Shown here piece by piece: positions 1-5,346 of a stretch of DNA of 5,346 nucleotides (position 1 is the stretch's first letter; every line of letters starts with the position of its first letter). A model generated the notes under the pieces. The model had not been told where the DNA came from, ran no database searches, and saw nothing but the letters and a program-made list of their open reading frames with translations. The stretch comes from Akkermansiaceae bacterium UBA5689 (GTDB taxonomy: Bacteria; Verrucomicrobiota; Verrucomicrobiia; Verrucomicrobiales; Akkermansiaceae). Both the position numbers and the translations under genes were made by a program. The stretch is taken from the NCBI GenBank assembly GCA_002420305.1, contig DIHT01000094.1:1-5346 (forward strand). Reading direction: 5' to 3'.

Positions 1-803
1 AGGGAGAGAAGGTCTGGACGACCCGCCTCACCGATTACACGGTTCATCAGGGATACGGAGCGTCCCCCATGGTCTACCGCTCCCTGCTTCTGGTGTGTGC
101 GGATAACAAAAAGGCTGGAGCAATCTTCGGCCTCAATCGCAGGACCGGAGAGGTCGTGTGGAAGGTAGATCGCCCGCAAATTCCGAATTATACGCCTCCC
201 ATCGTGCAAAAGATCGATGGCCGGGACCAGCTTGTGATTTCCGGATGCGAGAAGGTCATCAGCCTTGACCCGATGACGGGCAAGTTGCTCTGGGAAGCCA
301 AAGGCTCGACTCAGGAAACAGTGACTTCTCCGGTGACGGATGGGAAGCGCGTCTTCATCAGCGGGGGATGGCCAAAGAACCATGTTCACGCGGTGGAAGG
401 TAATGGCTCGGGGAAGGTCGTCTGGCGCAATATCAGCAGGGTCTATGTCCCTTCCATGCTGGTGACCAAAGGGCACCTCTACGCGGTGATGGATGGTGGC
501 GCGGCGATGTGCTGGGATTGCCAGACGGGTCAACGAAAGTGGAAAGGCGTTTTAGGCGGTACCTTTTCCGGTTCGCCTGTTCTCGTAGGGGGCGACATAC
601 ATGTCATCAACGAGAACGGGCAATACTTTAAGTTCAATGCAGATCCCGGAAAATTCAAGATTACCCATAAGGCGGAGATTGGGGACCAGGTTTTTGCGAC
701 ACCCGTGTTTTGCGGGGGTCGGATCTACGCCCGGGTCGCAGTATTTGAGGGCGATCAAAGGAGAGAGAAGCTTCTCTGTCTCGGGAATCGCCCGAAGGAC
801 TAG
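1..803 (+). CDS. PQQ-like beta-propeller repeat protein, 3' part only
   Basis: The frame is open from base 3 to the TAG at 801-803 and gives 266 visible residues; the true start lies upstream. An internal ATG at 69 is not the start, because the reading frame before it already encodes propeller-like sequence (GEKVW at visible residues 1-5). Repeats of the pattern x-L-(D/N)-x-x-TG-x-x-x-W recur: GLNRRTGEVVW (43-53), SLDPMTGKLLW (87-97), a variant ending at W141 and CWDCQTGQRKW (170-180). The closing Trp residues at 5, 53, 97, 141 and 180 are 39-48 residues apart, the size of one propeller blade. This is the PQQ/BamB-like eight-bladed propeller fold. Such proteins are usually periplasmic or outer-membrane linked and act as scaffolds or, when PQQ is bound, as dehydrogenases. 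No PQQ-ligand or catalytic residues can be assigned, so a scaffold or unknown role is safer than an enzyme call. The C-terminus ends shortly after a last strand. Family call fairly sure, function unknown. Confidence 0.82.
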   Translation, partial: GEKVWTTRLTDYTVHQGYGASPMVYRSLLLVCADNKKAGAIFGLNRRTGEVVWKVDRPQIPNYTPPIVQKIDGRDQLVISGCEKVISLDPMTGKLLWEAKGSTQETVTSPVTDGKRVFISGGWPKNHVHAVEGNGSGKVVWRNISRVYVPSMLVTKGHLYAVMDGGAAMCWDCQTGQRKWKGVLGGTFSGSPVLVGGDIHVINENGQYFKFNADPGKFKITHKAEIGDQVFATPVFCGGRIYARVAVFEGDQRREKLLCLGNRPKD

Positions 804-810
804 GGAGTAG

Positions 811-1401
811 TTACTCGAGGCCAGGAAACAGGGGCGCTTGTGCCGCTGCATTCTGACGCTTTTCGAACTCTGAGTCCGTGATGCTGTTCAGAATGAACTT
901 TTCCCCATCTTTTTCCAAGGTGAGGGTTTTGCTGCCATCCTTCTTCTCCTCGATGGTGGCTGATCCCTCGCCCTCTCCTTCGTCATCTGTGATCTGCATG
1001 GTGAGCTTGTTTGCCGCTTTATCGACCTTTGTAATCGTATAGGTCGCGGTCTGCTTTTCCCCCATGGCGTGAATTGTGACTGCTCCCTTGTCTACGCTAA
1101 CGGCCATATTCTGCATCATGGCTTCAATGAGAGGTAGAGCTGCGGCGGCCGCAGGGTCGTCCCCAAGTCCTTTTTGAAGCTCGTTCAACATGGCTTTGGG
1201 ATCAGGGGCCCATTTTCCAATGAACTTTTTCTCCACGGCACCGCCATCCACCGGCTTTACTGCTGGGGGTTTGGCTGGAGATTCCGCTGCTGGCTGGTTC
1301 TTGGCCGGGGCCTTTTTGGCCTGGGCTTTCTCCTCCTCGGCTGTCGCGGGAATAATGGTGATGAAGACGAGGGCAGTGAACAGGGCGTGGACAGGCTTCA
1401 T
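811..1401 (-). CDS. Secreted lipocalin-like hypothetical protein
   Basis: A 196-aa protein. The frame stays open upstream to an ATG at 1533, but the ATG at 1401 is chosen because it begins a textbook Sec signal peptide: K2, a hydrophobic core over residues 6-17 and an A19-T20-A21 cleavage site before E22. The 44 codons before it are Pro/His/Arg-rich and overlap the divergent promoter region. Residues 22-56 form a low-complexity Ala/Pro/Lys/Glu linker. From F60-I61-G62-K63-W64 onward the protein resembles small lipocalin-like beta domains that open with a 'G-x-W' strand: a helical stretch (about 68-95), then alternating beta strands with Thr/Lys/Glu-rich turns, including a Glu/Gly-rich loop near 140-146. 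No catalytic motif is seen. It is probably periplasmic or surface-exposed; there is no lipobox Cys, so it is not a lipoprotein. No Shine-Dalgarno directly precedes the ATG; the leader there is C-rich. It is convergent with the propeller gene (7-bp gap) and divergent from the DUF5916 gene. Function unknown. Confidence 0.75.
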   Translation of the reverse strand: MKPVHALFTALVFITIIPATAEEEKAQAKKAPAKNQPAAESPAKPPAVKPVDGGAVEKKFIGKWAPDPKAMLNELQKGLGDDPAAAAALPLIEAMMQNMAVSVDKGAVTIHAMGEKQTATYTITKVDKAANKLTMQITDDEGEGEGSATIEEKKDGSKTLTLEKDGEKFILNSITDSEFEKRQNAAAQAPLFPGLE

Positions 1402-1492
1402 GGTGGGGAGAGCTTGAACCGGGACCGGGGGGTGGGGAAAGCACGAATGTTGCCTCCTTGGTGCCGGAATTGCCCCGGTTGAGTGCCCGGCC

Positions 1493-1521
1493 TTGACCAT
1501 TCGCCCGGTCTGGGTTGTCTT
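1493..1521 (+). promoter_or_regulatory. Possible sigma70-type promoter for the DUF5916 gene
   Basis: TTGACC at 1493-1498 matches five of six bases of the -35 consensus. After a 17-bp spacer comes TGTCTT (1516-1521), which matches the -10 consensus at only three of six positions. Transcription would start near 1528 and give a leader of about 30 nt that begins at the inverted repeat. The poor -10 box makes this tentative. Confidence 0.22.
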
Positions 1522-1528
1522 CACTCGC

Positions 1529-1548
1529 CGCAAGGATCCGATCCTGCG
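1529..1548. repeat. Inverted repeat (candidate operator or leader hairpin)
   Basis: AGGATC (1533-1538) and GATCCT (1540-1545) form a perfect dyad around C1539. The arms extend to CGC (1529-1531) and GCG (1546-1548) if A1532 bulges out. The element ends 9 bp before the ATG of the DUF5916 gene and directly before its weak ribosome site. As DNA it could bind a dimeric regulator; as RNA it could fold next to the ribosome site. The symmetry is seen directly, the role is inferred. Confidence 0.45.
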
Positions 1549-1557
1549 GGTAAAGGA

Positions 1558-3729
1558 ATGAGGAGCGGTTTTTACTACCTGGCAGCCTTCTTCTGGCTGG
1601 GATCACTGGCCGGGGGTCATGCCGAACAGAAGCCCAGAATAGCGGCCTTGAAACTCGAGCCCGGGGAGCGCCTGAAAGTGGACGGCCTCTTGGATGAGGA
1701 GGCCTGGCAGCGAGCACCAAAAGGCGGGGGATTCCGGCAATATGACCCTGGCCGGGGAACTCCAGCCACGGAGCGGACAGAGTTCGCAATCGCCTATGAT
1801 CTTGACCATCTTTATGTAGCGGTTTGGTGCTATGATTCTGAACCCGGTGGCGTAATGGCTCGCTCGATGGTCAGGGACCGCATGTATACAGGCTCAGATT
1901 TCGTCTACCTCTTCTTTGATACTTACCATGATCAGCGCAACGGCTACGTCTTTGCTGTGAACCCCACCGGGGCACAGAGTGACGCCCTGATTACCAATAA
2001 CACGGGAAGAAACTTTTCTTGGGACGGCATCTGGACTTCGAAGGCGGTGATCACGAAGGAAGGATGGTTCGTGGAAATGGCAGTTCCCTTCAAAACCCTG
2101 AGCTTTGATCCCGAGGGGACAGTCTGGGGCTTCAACATGTCCCGGAGAATTAGAAGGAAAAACGAATCTGTTCGTTGGACGGGATGGAAAGACGAAATCA
2201 AATCTCACAATGCAGTTGAGGCTGGGGATATCACGGGACTAGGAGGCATGCGGCAGGGCCTTGGATTGGAGCTTTCGCCCTACGCGGTGGGCCGGTATGG
2301 CAGTGGAGGGAGTGAGGGAGATAGCCTCGGAGGAGACGTAGGGGCAAATATACGCTACCGGGTGACCCCGAGTTTTTCTGCAACCCTCAGTTACAATACA
2401 GATTTTGCGGAGACCGAGGTTGATCAGCGGGTTGTCAATTTCAGTCGCTTCCCTCTGTTCTTCCCTGAGAAGAGGGATTTCTTCCTCGAGGATAGCGGAA
2501 TCTATGATTTTGGCCCAGGAATGCAGAGGAAGAGTCGAGGCCCAACTTTCCTCCCTTATTTCACGAGGAGGATTGGATTGGCCGATGGTGAGATCATCCC
2601 GATCCAACTGGCGAGCAAGCTCGCAGGAAGACTTGGGGATTATGATGTCGGATTGACGCATGCCCGGCTGGCTGGTTCGTCCGGGGTGGGCGAGCAGGAT
2701 GTCTTTGCGGCCCGGGTGACGAAGCAGGTGTTTGCGCAATCCCGGGTGGGAGTGATCGCCACTGGGGGCAATCCTGCCTCCAGCCTGGATAATTATGTTG
2801 GAGGGCTAGACTTCACTTACCGGACGAACGAGTTTCTTCAGGACAAGATTCTCGAGGCGAATTTCTATGCTCTGGGAAACTACGTGGAGGCGACCGGGGG
2901 TGGCCATGGAACGGATTATGCCTTTGGTGCTCAGGTGTCGTATCCCAACGATCGCTGGGACGGGACCTTGAGTTACATGGAGATCGGATCCAATTTCAAT
3001 CCGGCCATGGGGTATGTTCAGCGCACTGGTGTTCGCACCGTCTCGGGGCTGCTGCGCCGAAAGGATCGGCCCGGAGGATCTGGGTGGTATCGGCAACTCG
3101 CGAGGGGGGCGGATTTCCAAGTGACTTCCCTCACTTCAGGAGGGTTGGATTCGGCCCGATTCGGAGTGGTGCCCTTCAATATCGACTTTGCGAGTACTGA
3201 TGAATTGTTCCTCCGGATTTCTCATGATGTGGACCGCCCCCTGGAGGGCTTTGATATCGGCAACGTCACGGTGCCCGCAGGCAATTATTCATGGACCAAG
3301 GCACGGTTGGAGTATGAGACGACAAGTTCACGCCCAGTTTGGGGAGAGTTCTCGGTGGAAGCGGGGCAGTTCTACGATGGTTGGCGTGCAAAGGCGTCGG
3401 CAGAGCTTGAGTGGAATCCGAACCGACATTTTCGGATTAAGGGAACGTATCAATATAATCGGGTGGATCTCGGGGGGGGCGAATTCGACGCCCATGTAGG
3501 GAGCCTTGGCGTTAACTGGAATCTCACTCCGGACCTTGGGTGGTCCAGTCTTGTGCAATATGACAGTCTCTCCCGGGAGGTTGGGTTTAACTCAAGAATC
3601 CGATGGGAATATCGCCCGGGCTCGACGATCTTCCTCGTCCTCAATCAATCTCTCCTTGCGGAGGACCGCGGACTGGGGCTGGAGCGGTCAGATCTGACGC
3701 TCAAGGCGGACGCGACCTTCAGATTCTAG
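1558..3729 (+). CDS. CBM9-like / DUF5916 outer-membrane beta-barrel protein
   Basis: A 723-aa exported protein. The ATG at 1558 is preferred to the in-frame ATG at 1483 because a signal peptide starts there: R3, hydrophobic residues 5-18 and cleavage after G20-H21-A22. An AAGGA lies almost against this ATG. Residues 40-225 match the CBM9-like fold that leads DUF5916 proteins: 'VDG..DE.AW' near 41-49, 'LYVAVWCYD' near 84-92, FDTYHDQRNGYVFAVNPTG at 120-138, W155-D-G-I-W159 and WFVEMAVPF at 170-178. The family signature follows: NTDF at 280-283 and FFPEKRDFFLED at 301-312. The rest, about 235-723, consists of alternating amphipathic strands and ends in ATFRF; a terminal Phe is typical of outer-membrane barrels recognised by BAM. 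The N-terminal domain is expected in the periplasm. DUF5916 has no settled function; the CBM9 resemblance suggests glycan handling, but family members are not proven sugar binders. No TonB plug is seen. Length is normal for the family and there is no frameshift. Family call strong, substrate unknown. Confidence 0.9.
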   Translation: MRSGFYYLAAFFWLGSLAGGHAEQKPRIAALKLEPGERLKVDGLLDEEAWQRAPKGGGFRQYDPGRGTPATERTEFAIAYDLDHLYVAVWCYDSEPGGVMARSMVRDRMYTGSDFVYLFFDTYHDQRNGYVFAVNPTGAQSDALITNNTGRNFSWDGIWTSKAVITKEGWFVEMAVPFKTLSFDPEGTVWGFNMSRRIRRKNESVRWTGWKDEIKSHNAVEAGDITGLGGMRQGLGLELSPYAVGRYGSGGSEGDSLGGDVGANIRYRVTPSFSATLSYNTDFAETEVDQRVVNFSRFPLFFPEKRDFFLEDSGIYDFGPGMQRKSRGPTFLPYFTRRIGLADGEIIPIQLASKLAGRLGDYDVGLTHARLAGSSGVGEQDVFAARVTKQVFAQSRVGVIATGGNPASSLDNYVGGLDFTYRTNEFLQDKILEANFYALGNYVEATGGGHGTDYAFGAQVSYPNDRWDGTLSYMEIGSNFNPAMGYVQRTGVRTVSGLLRRKDRPGGSGWYRQLARGADFQVTSLTSGGLDSARFGVVPFNIDFASTDELFLRISHDVDRPLEGFDIGNVTVPAGNYSWTKARLEYETTSSRPVWGEFSVEAGQFYDGWRAKASAELEWNPNRHFRIKGTYQYNRVDLGGGEFDAHVGSLGVNWNLTPDLGWSSLVQYDSLSREVGFNSRIRWEYRPGSTIFLVLNQSLLAEDRGLGLERSDLTLKADATFRF

Positions 3730-3747
3730 GCCGCCTTAAAATCGTAA

Positions 3748-4632
3748 TTAGAAATCGCGGTCCAGAAGATAGTGGGCGATCTCGTCGAGGCGCGTGGCAT
3801 TTGGGCCCAGCGCTTCGAGTGCGCTCAGGGCTTTTCCTGTGAGCCTATGTGCTTCCTGCCTGCTCTTTTCAAGACCGAGGATTCCCGGGTAGGTCGCTTT
3901 GTCTACCTGAGCATCCTTTCCTGCAGTTTTCCCAAGAGTCGCGGTCGACTGAGTGACATCAAGAATATCGTCGATCACCTGAAAGGCGAGGCCGAGGGAC
4001 TTTCCGAATTCTGTTAATGCTTTCAACCGCCGGGGTGTCGCGTTGGCGCTCATGGCGCCGAGCCGTAGCGAGGAGGTTAACAGAGCCGCGGTCTTGGCCT
4101 CATGAATTTTGGCGAGTTGCGCCTTGGAGAGGTTCTGGCCTTCGGCCTCCAAGTCCATGATCTGTCCCCCGATCAGGCGCCGGGAGTCCGCGCAAAATGC
4201 AAGCTCAGTGACGTAGTCGCGGGTCCGGTATCTTTTGCATTCTGGAGTCTGGGCGATGATGGCGAAGGCTTCGGTCAGGATCGCATCGCCCGCGAGGACC
4301 GCGACCCCCTCACCGTAAGCGACGTGAGTCGTGGGCTTGCCCCGGCGCAGGTCGTCGTTGTCCATGCAAGGAAGATCATCATGAACCAGAGAGTAAGTAT
4401 GGATTAGTTCCACCGCGCAGGCTGGAGCAAGCGCCTCTTCGCTGGCGCCACCGCAGGCCTCTGCCGCGGCGAGACAAAGGACGGGTCTCAGCCGTTTGCC
4501 ACCGGCAAAGACGGGATGGCGCATTGCTCGGTGAACGGTGGCAGGGCGGACGCTTGGCTTAGGCAGAAAGCGGCGCAGCGCGGTATCAACGATGCGCTGT
4601 CGCTTCCGGAGGTAGGCCTTAAGGTCGGACAC
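3748..4632 (-). CDS. ispA: Polyprenyl diphosphate synthase, probably farnesyl diphosphate synthase
   Basis: A 294-aa, apparently complete class I trans-prenyltransferase that condenses isopentenyl diphosphate with DMAPP and GPP in the cytosol. Motifs in order: GGKRLRP (44-50); first Asp-rich motif D85-D86-LPCM-D91 followed by R96-R97; G155-G156-Q157 with D160; K180-T181; F217-Q218; second Asp-rich motif D221-D222-I-L-D225; K235 and G238-K239-D240. All diphosphate- and Mg-binding residues are present. The four-residue spacing inside the first Asp motif is the bacterial (type II) FPPS/plant GGPPS form. The residue five before the motif is Tyr80, aromatic as in E. coli IspA, which in this family favours stopping at C15 (inference). 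The C-terminal LLDRDF also fits IspA. The product would feed undecaprenyl phosphate and quinone side chains. The start is GTG at 4632; the nearest AGG is 13 nt upstream, so translation may be weak or controlled. It lies 84 bp downstream of asd on the same strand and is convergent with the DUF5916 gene. GGPPS remains the alternative. Confidence 0.9.
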   Translation of the reverse strand: MSDLKAYLRKRQRIVDTALRRFLPKPSVRPATVHRAMRHPVFAGGKRLRPVLCLAAAEACGGASEEALAPACAVELIHTYSLVHDDLPCMDNDDLRRGKPTTHVAYGEGVAVLAGDAILTEAFAIIAQTPECKRYRTRDYVTELAFCADSRRLIGGQIMDLEAEGQNLSKAQLAKIHEAKTAALLTSSLRLGAMSANATPRRLKALTEFGKSLGLAFQVIDDILDVTQSTATLGKTAGKDAQVDKATYPGILGLEKSRQEAHRLTGKALSALEALGPNATRLDEIAHYLLDRDF

Positions 4633-4716
4633 TGATATGAAAATACCTAAAAAGGGGCTTTCCCCAAGCTTCCAATCCTATCCGAGGAAGTCTCTGGCCT
4701 CATGTTTAGGTTCCGT
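4633..4716 (-). other. asd-ispA intergenic gap with inverted repeat and possible leader ORF
   Basis: On the minus strand this gap carries a 7-bp inverted repeat: ACCTAAA at 4711-4705 pairs with TTTAGGT at 4651-4645. It encloses a GGGG/CCCC hairpin. The 3' arm contains the only Shine-Dalgarno-like AGG before ispA, so pairing could hide it. An ATG at 4703 opens an 18-codon ORF that stops at the TAG at 4649-4647, inside the 3' arm and 14 nt before the ispA GTG. No good ribosome site precedes this ORF. The elements are visible; any regulatory role is inference. Confidence 0.3.
4649..4665 (-). terminator. Terminator-like hairpin between asd and ispA
   Basis: Read on the minus strand: GGGG (4665-4662), loop AAAG, CCCC (4657-4654), then five T (4653-4649). 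This is the layout of an intrinsic terminator downstream of asd, but the stem has only four G:C pairs and does not extend. It may act partially, as an attenuator before ispA, or not at all. Confidence 0.3.
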
Positions 4717-5346
4717 TCAGATTAATTCTGCGATTTGAACCGCATTTAACGCCGCCCCTTTTCTCACCTGGTCTCCAACGACCCAGAGGGCAAGGGCGTT
4801 GTCCATCACGAGATCCTTACGGATTCTTCCTACGAGGCAGTCGTCCTTTTCCGTTGTGTCCAACGGGGTAGGGTAGAGAGCCTCGGATGGATTATCCACT
4901 ACCCGGATCCCGGGGCATCCTTGGTAGGCGAGGCGCGCTTCCTCTACGCTGGGGGCCGTTGTGAACTGGGCAGTCACTGATACTGCATGGGACCGGTAGA
5001 CCGGGACACGCACGCAGGTGCAAGTGACCTTCAGGTCAGGCAGGTCGAGAATTTTGCGGCTTTCATTGACCATCTTCAGTTCTTCCCTCGTGTAGCCGCC
5101 TTCGACAAACTGGTCGACATGGGGGATGACGTTAAAGGCGATTTGTTGTGGGTAGACCTCTTGTGGGATCTCGGCCTTGCCCTCGGTGAGTGCCTGAACT
5201 TGGCCATCCAGCTCCTCGATGCCGGCCTGTCCGCTTCCCGAAACGGCCTGATAGCTGGAGGCAATGATGGAGCGTAACCCGAATTTCTGGTGCAATGGAT
5301 TTAGACCCATCATCGTAATAATGGTGGTGCAATTCGGATTGGCGAT
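4717..5346 (-). CDS. asd: Aspartate-semialdehyde dehydrogenase, N-terminus outside window
   Basis: The last 209 residues are visible, ending in TGA at 4719-4717; the frame is open to the window edge, so the ATG at 5313 is internal. The enzyme converts L-aspartyl-4-phosphate to L-aspartate semialdehyde with NADPH, the branch point to lysine/diaminopimelate, threonine and methionine. Visible residues 3-8 are NPNCTT with the catalytic Cys6 (codon 5331-5329). SSYQAVSGSG follows with Gln33; R113 and the acid/base His120 lie in RVPVYRSH. The Cys-Gln gap (27) and Arg-His gap (7) match the C135/Q162 and R267/H274 spacing known for E. coli Asd. Other family marks are IAFNVIPHVD, YTREELKMVNESRKIL and the C-terminal RKGAALNAVQIAELI near the active site. 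The visible part appears intact, and with a usual N-terminal NADP-binding domain the full protein would be about 330-345 aa. ispA lies 84 bp downstream on the same strand, but the hairpin between them leaves co-transcription open. Confidence 0.95.
   Translation of the reverse strand: MANPNCTTIITMMGLNPLHQKFGLRSIIASSYQAVSGSGQAGIEELDGQVQALTEGKAEIPQEVYPQQIAFNVIPHVDQFVEGGYTREELKMVNESRKILDLPDLKVTCTCVRVPVYRSHAVSVTAQFTTAPSVEEARLAYQGCPGIRVVDNPSEALYPTPLDTTEKDDCLVGRIRKDLVMDNALALWVVGDQVRKGAALNAVQIAELI

Larger units (their letters stand above)
1402..1557. promoter_or_regulatory. Divergent intergenic region between secreted-protein and DUF5916 genes
   Basis: These 156 bp separate two start codons that point away from each other, so promoters for both genes most likely lie here. 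Visible elements are a G-rich tract on the plus strand (1405-1437) next to the minus-strand start, a perfect AAGGAGG on the minus strand (1453-1459), a TTGACC hexamer (1493-1498) and an inverted repeat (1529-1548). Both neighbouring open frames extend into this region, but the extensions lack protein-like character. Shared regulation of the pair is an inference from geometry only. Confidence 0.6.

Noticed and set aside
781..816. Short hairpins TCGGG/CCCGA (781-795) and GAGTA/TACTC (805-816) at the first convergent junction
   Set aside because: Five-bp stems without a T-tract, one inside coding sequence; too weak to call a terminator.
1402..1533. N-terminal extension of the secreted protein from the ATG at 1533
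   Set aside because: The extra 44 residues are Pro/His/Arg-rich and would bury the signal peptide.
1483..1557. N-terminal extension of the DUF5916 protein from the ATG at 1483
   Set aside because: It would put 25 Gly/Pro-rich residues before a clear signal peptide and would cover the promoter and inverted repeat. The ATG at 1558 is the better start.
1202..1789. 195-codon minus-strand open frame antisense to the DUF5916 start and overlapping the secreted-protein gene
   Set aside because: Pro/Arg/Ser-rich translation with no domain features, overlapping two better-supported genes. Only its internal GTG at 1444 with AAGGAGG is kept as a finding.
2239..2739. 166-codon minus-strand open frame inside the DUF5916 gene
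   Set aside because: It lies wholly antisense to a well-supported coding region and shows no recognisable domain, consistent with a shadow frame in GC-rich DNA.
4102..4407. 101-codon plus-strand open frame antisense to ispA
   Set aside because: It mirrors the conserved ispA motifs on the other strand and has no support of its own.
4987..5277. 96-codon plus-strand open frame antisense to asd
   Set aside because: A shadow of the asd catalytic region; its coding character is explained by the minus-strand gene.
1..5346. Mobile elements, CRISPR arrays, tRNA/rRNA genes, toxin-antitoxin or defence genes
   Set aside because: No transposase or integrase motifs, no direct-repeat arrays, no tRNA-like cloverleaf and no defence domains were seen on either strand.

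Overview
The window reads as ordinary chromosomal DNA of a Gram-negative bacterium with moderately high GC. An outer-membrane beta-barrel protein of the DUF5916 family, secreted proteins with Sec signal peptides and a PQQ-type beta-propeller protein all imply a diderm envelope. The mix of families would fit Verrucomicrobiota or a relative in the PVC group. That placement is an impression from protein style; no marker gene here proves it.

Layout: (1) 1-803, plus strand: the 3' end of a PQQ-like beta-propeller gene whose start lies outside the window. (2) 811-1401, minus strand: a small secreted protein with an Ala/Pro/Lys linker and a lipocalin-like beta domain, convergent with (1) and only 7 bp from it. 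(3) 1402-1557: a 156-bp divergent intergenic region with a G-rich tract, a possible sigma70-type promoter and a clear inverted repeat just before the next gene. (4) 1558-3729, plus strand: a 723-aa exported protein with an N-terminal CBM9-like domain and a C-terminal DUF5916 beta-barrel ending in Phe. (5) 3748-4632, minus strand: a short-chain polyprenyl diphosphate synthase, best read as farnesyl diphosphate synthase (ispA), tail-to-tail with (4) at an 18-bp gap. (6) 4633-4716: an intergenic gap with a terminator-like hairpin, a flanking inverted repeat and a possible 18-codon leader ORF. (7) 4717-5346, minus strand: the C-terminal two thirds or so of aspartate-semialdehyde dehydrogenase (asd), cut by the window edge.

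Two functional groups are visible. The first three genes are envelope or periplasm proteins of undefined role. The divergent pair (2)/(4) shares one control region and could be co-regulated. The last two genes are housekeeping: asd makes the common precursor for lysine/diaminopimelate, threonine and methionine, and ispA supplies C15 isoprenoid. I see no mobile element, CRISPR array, tRNA, rRNA or defence system. The points most worth a second look are the inverted repeat before the DUF5916 gene, the displaced perfect Shine-Dalgarno upstream of the secreted-protein gene, and the structured asd-ispA gap.
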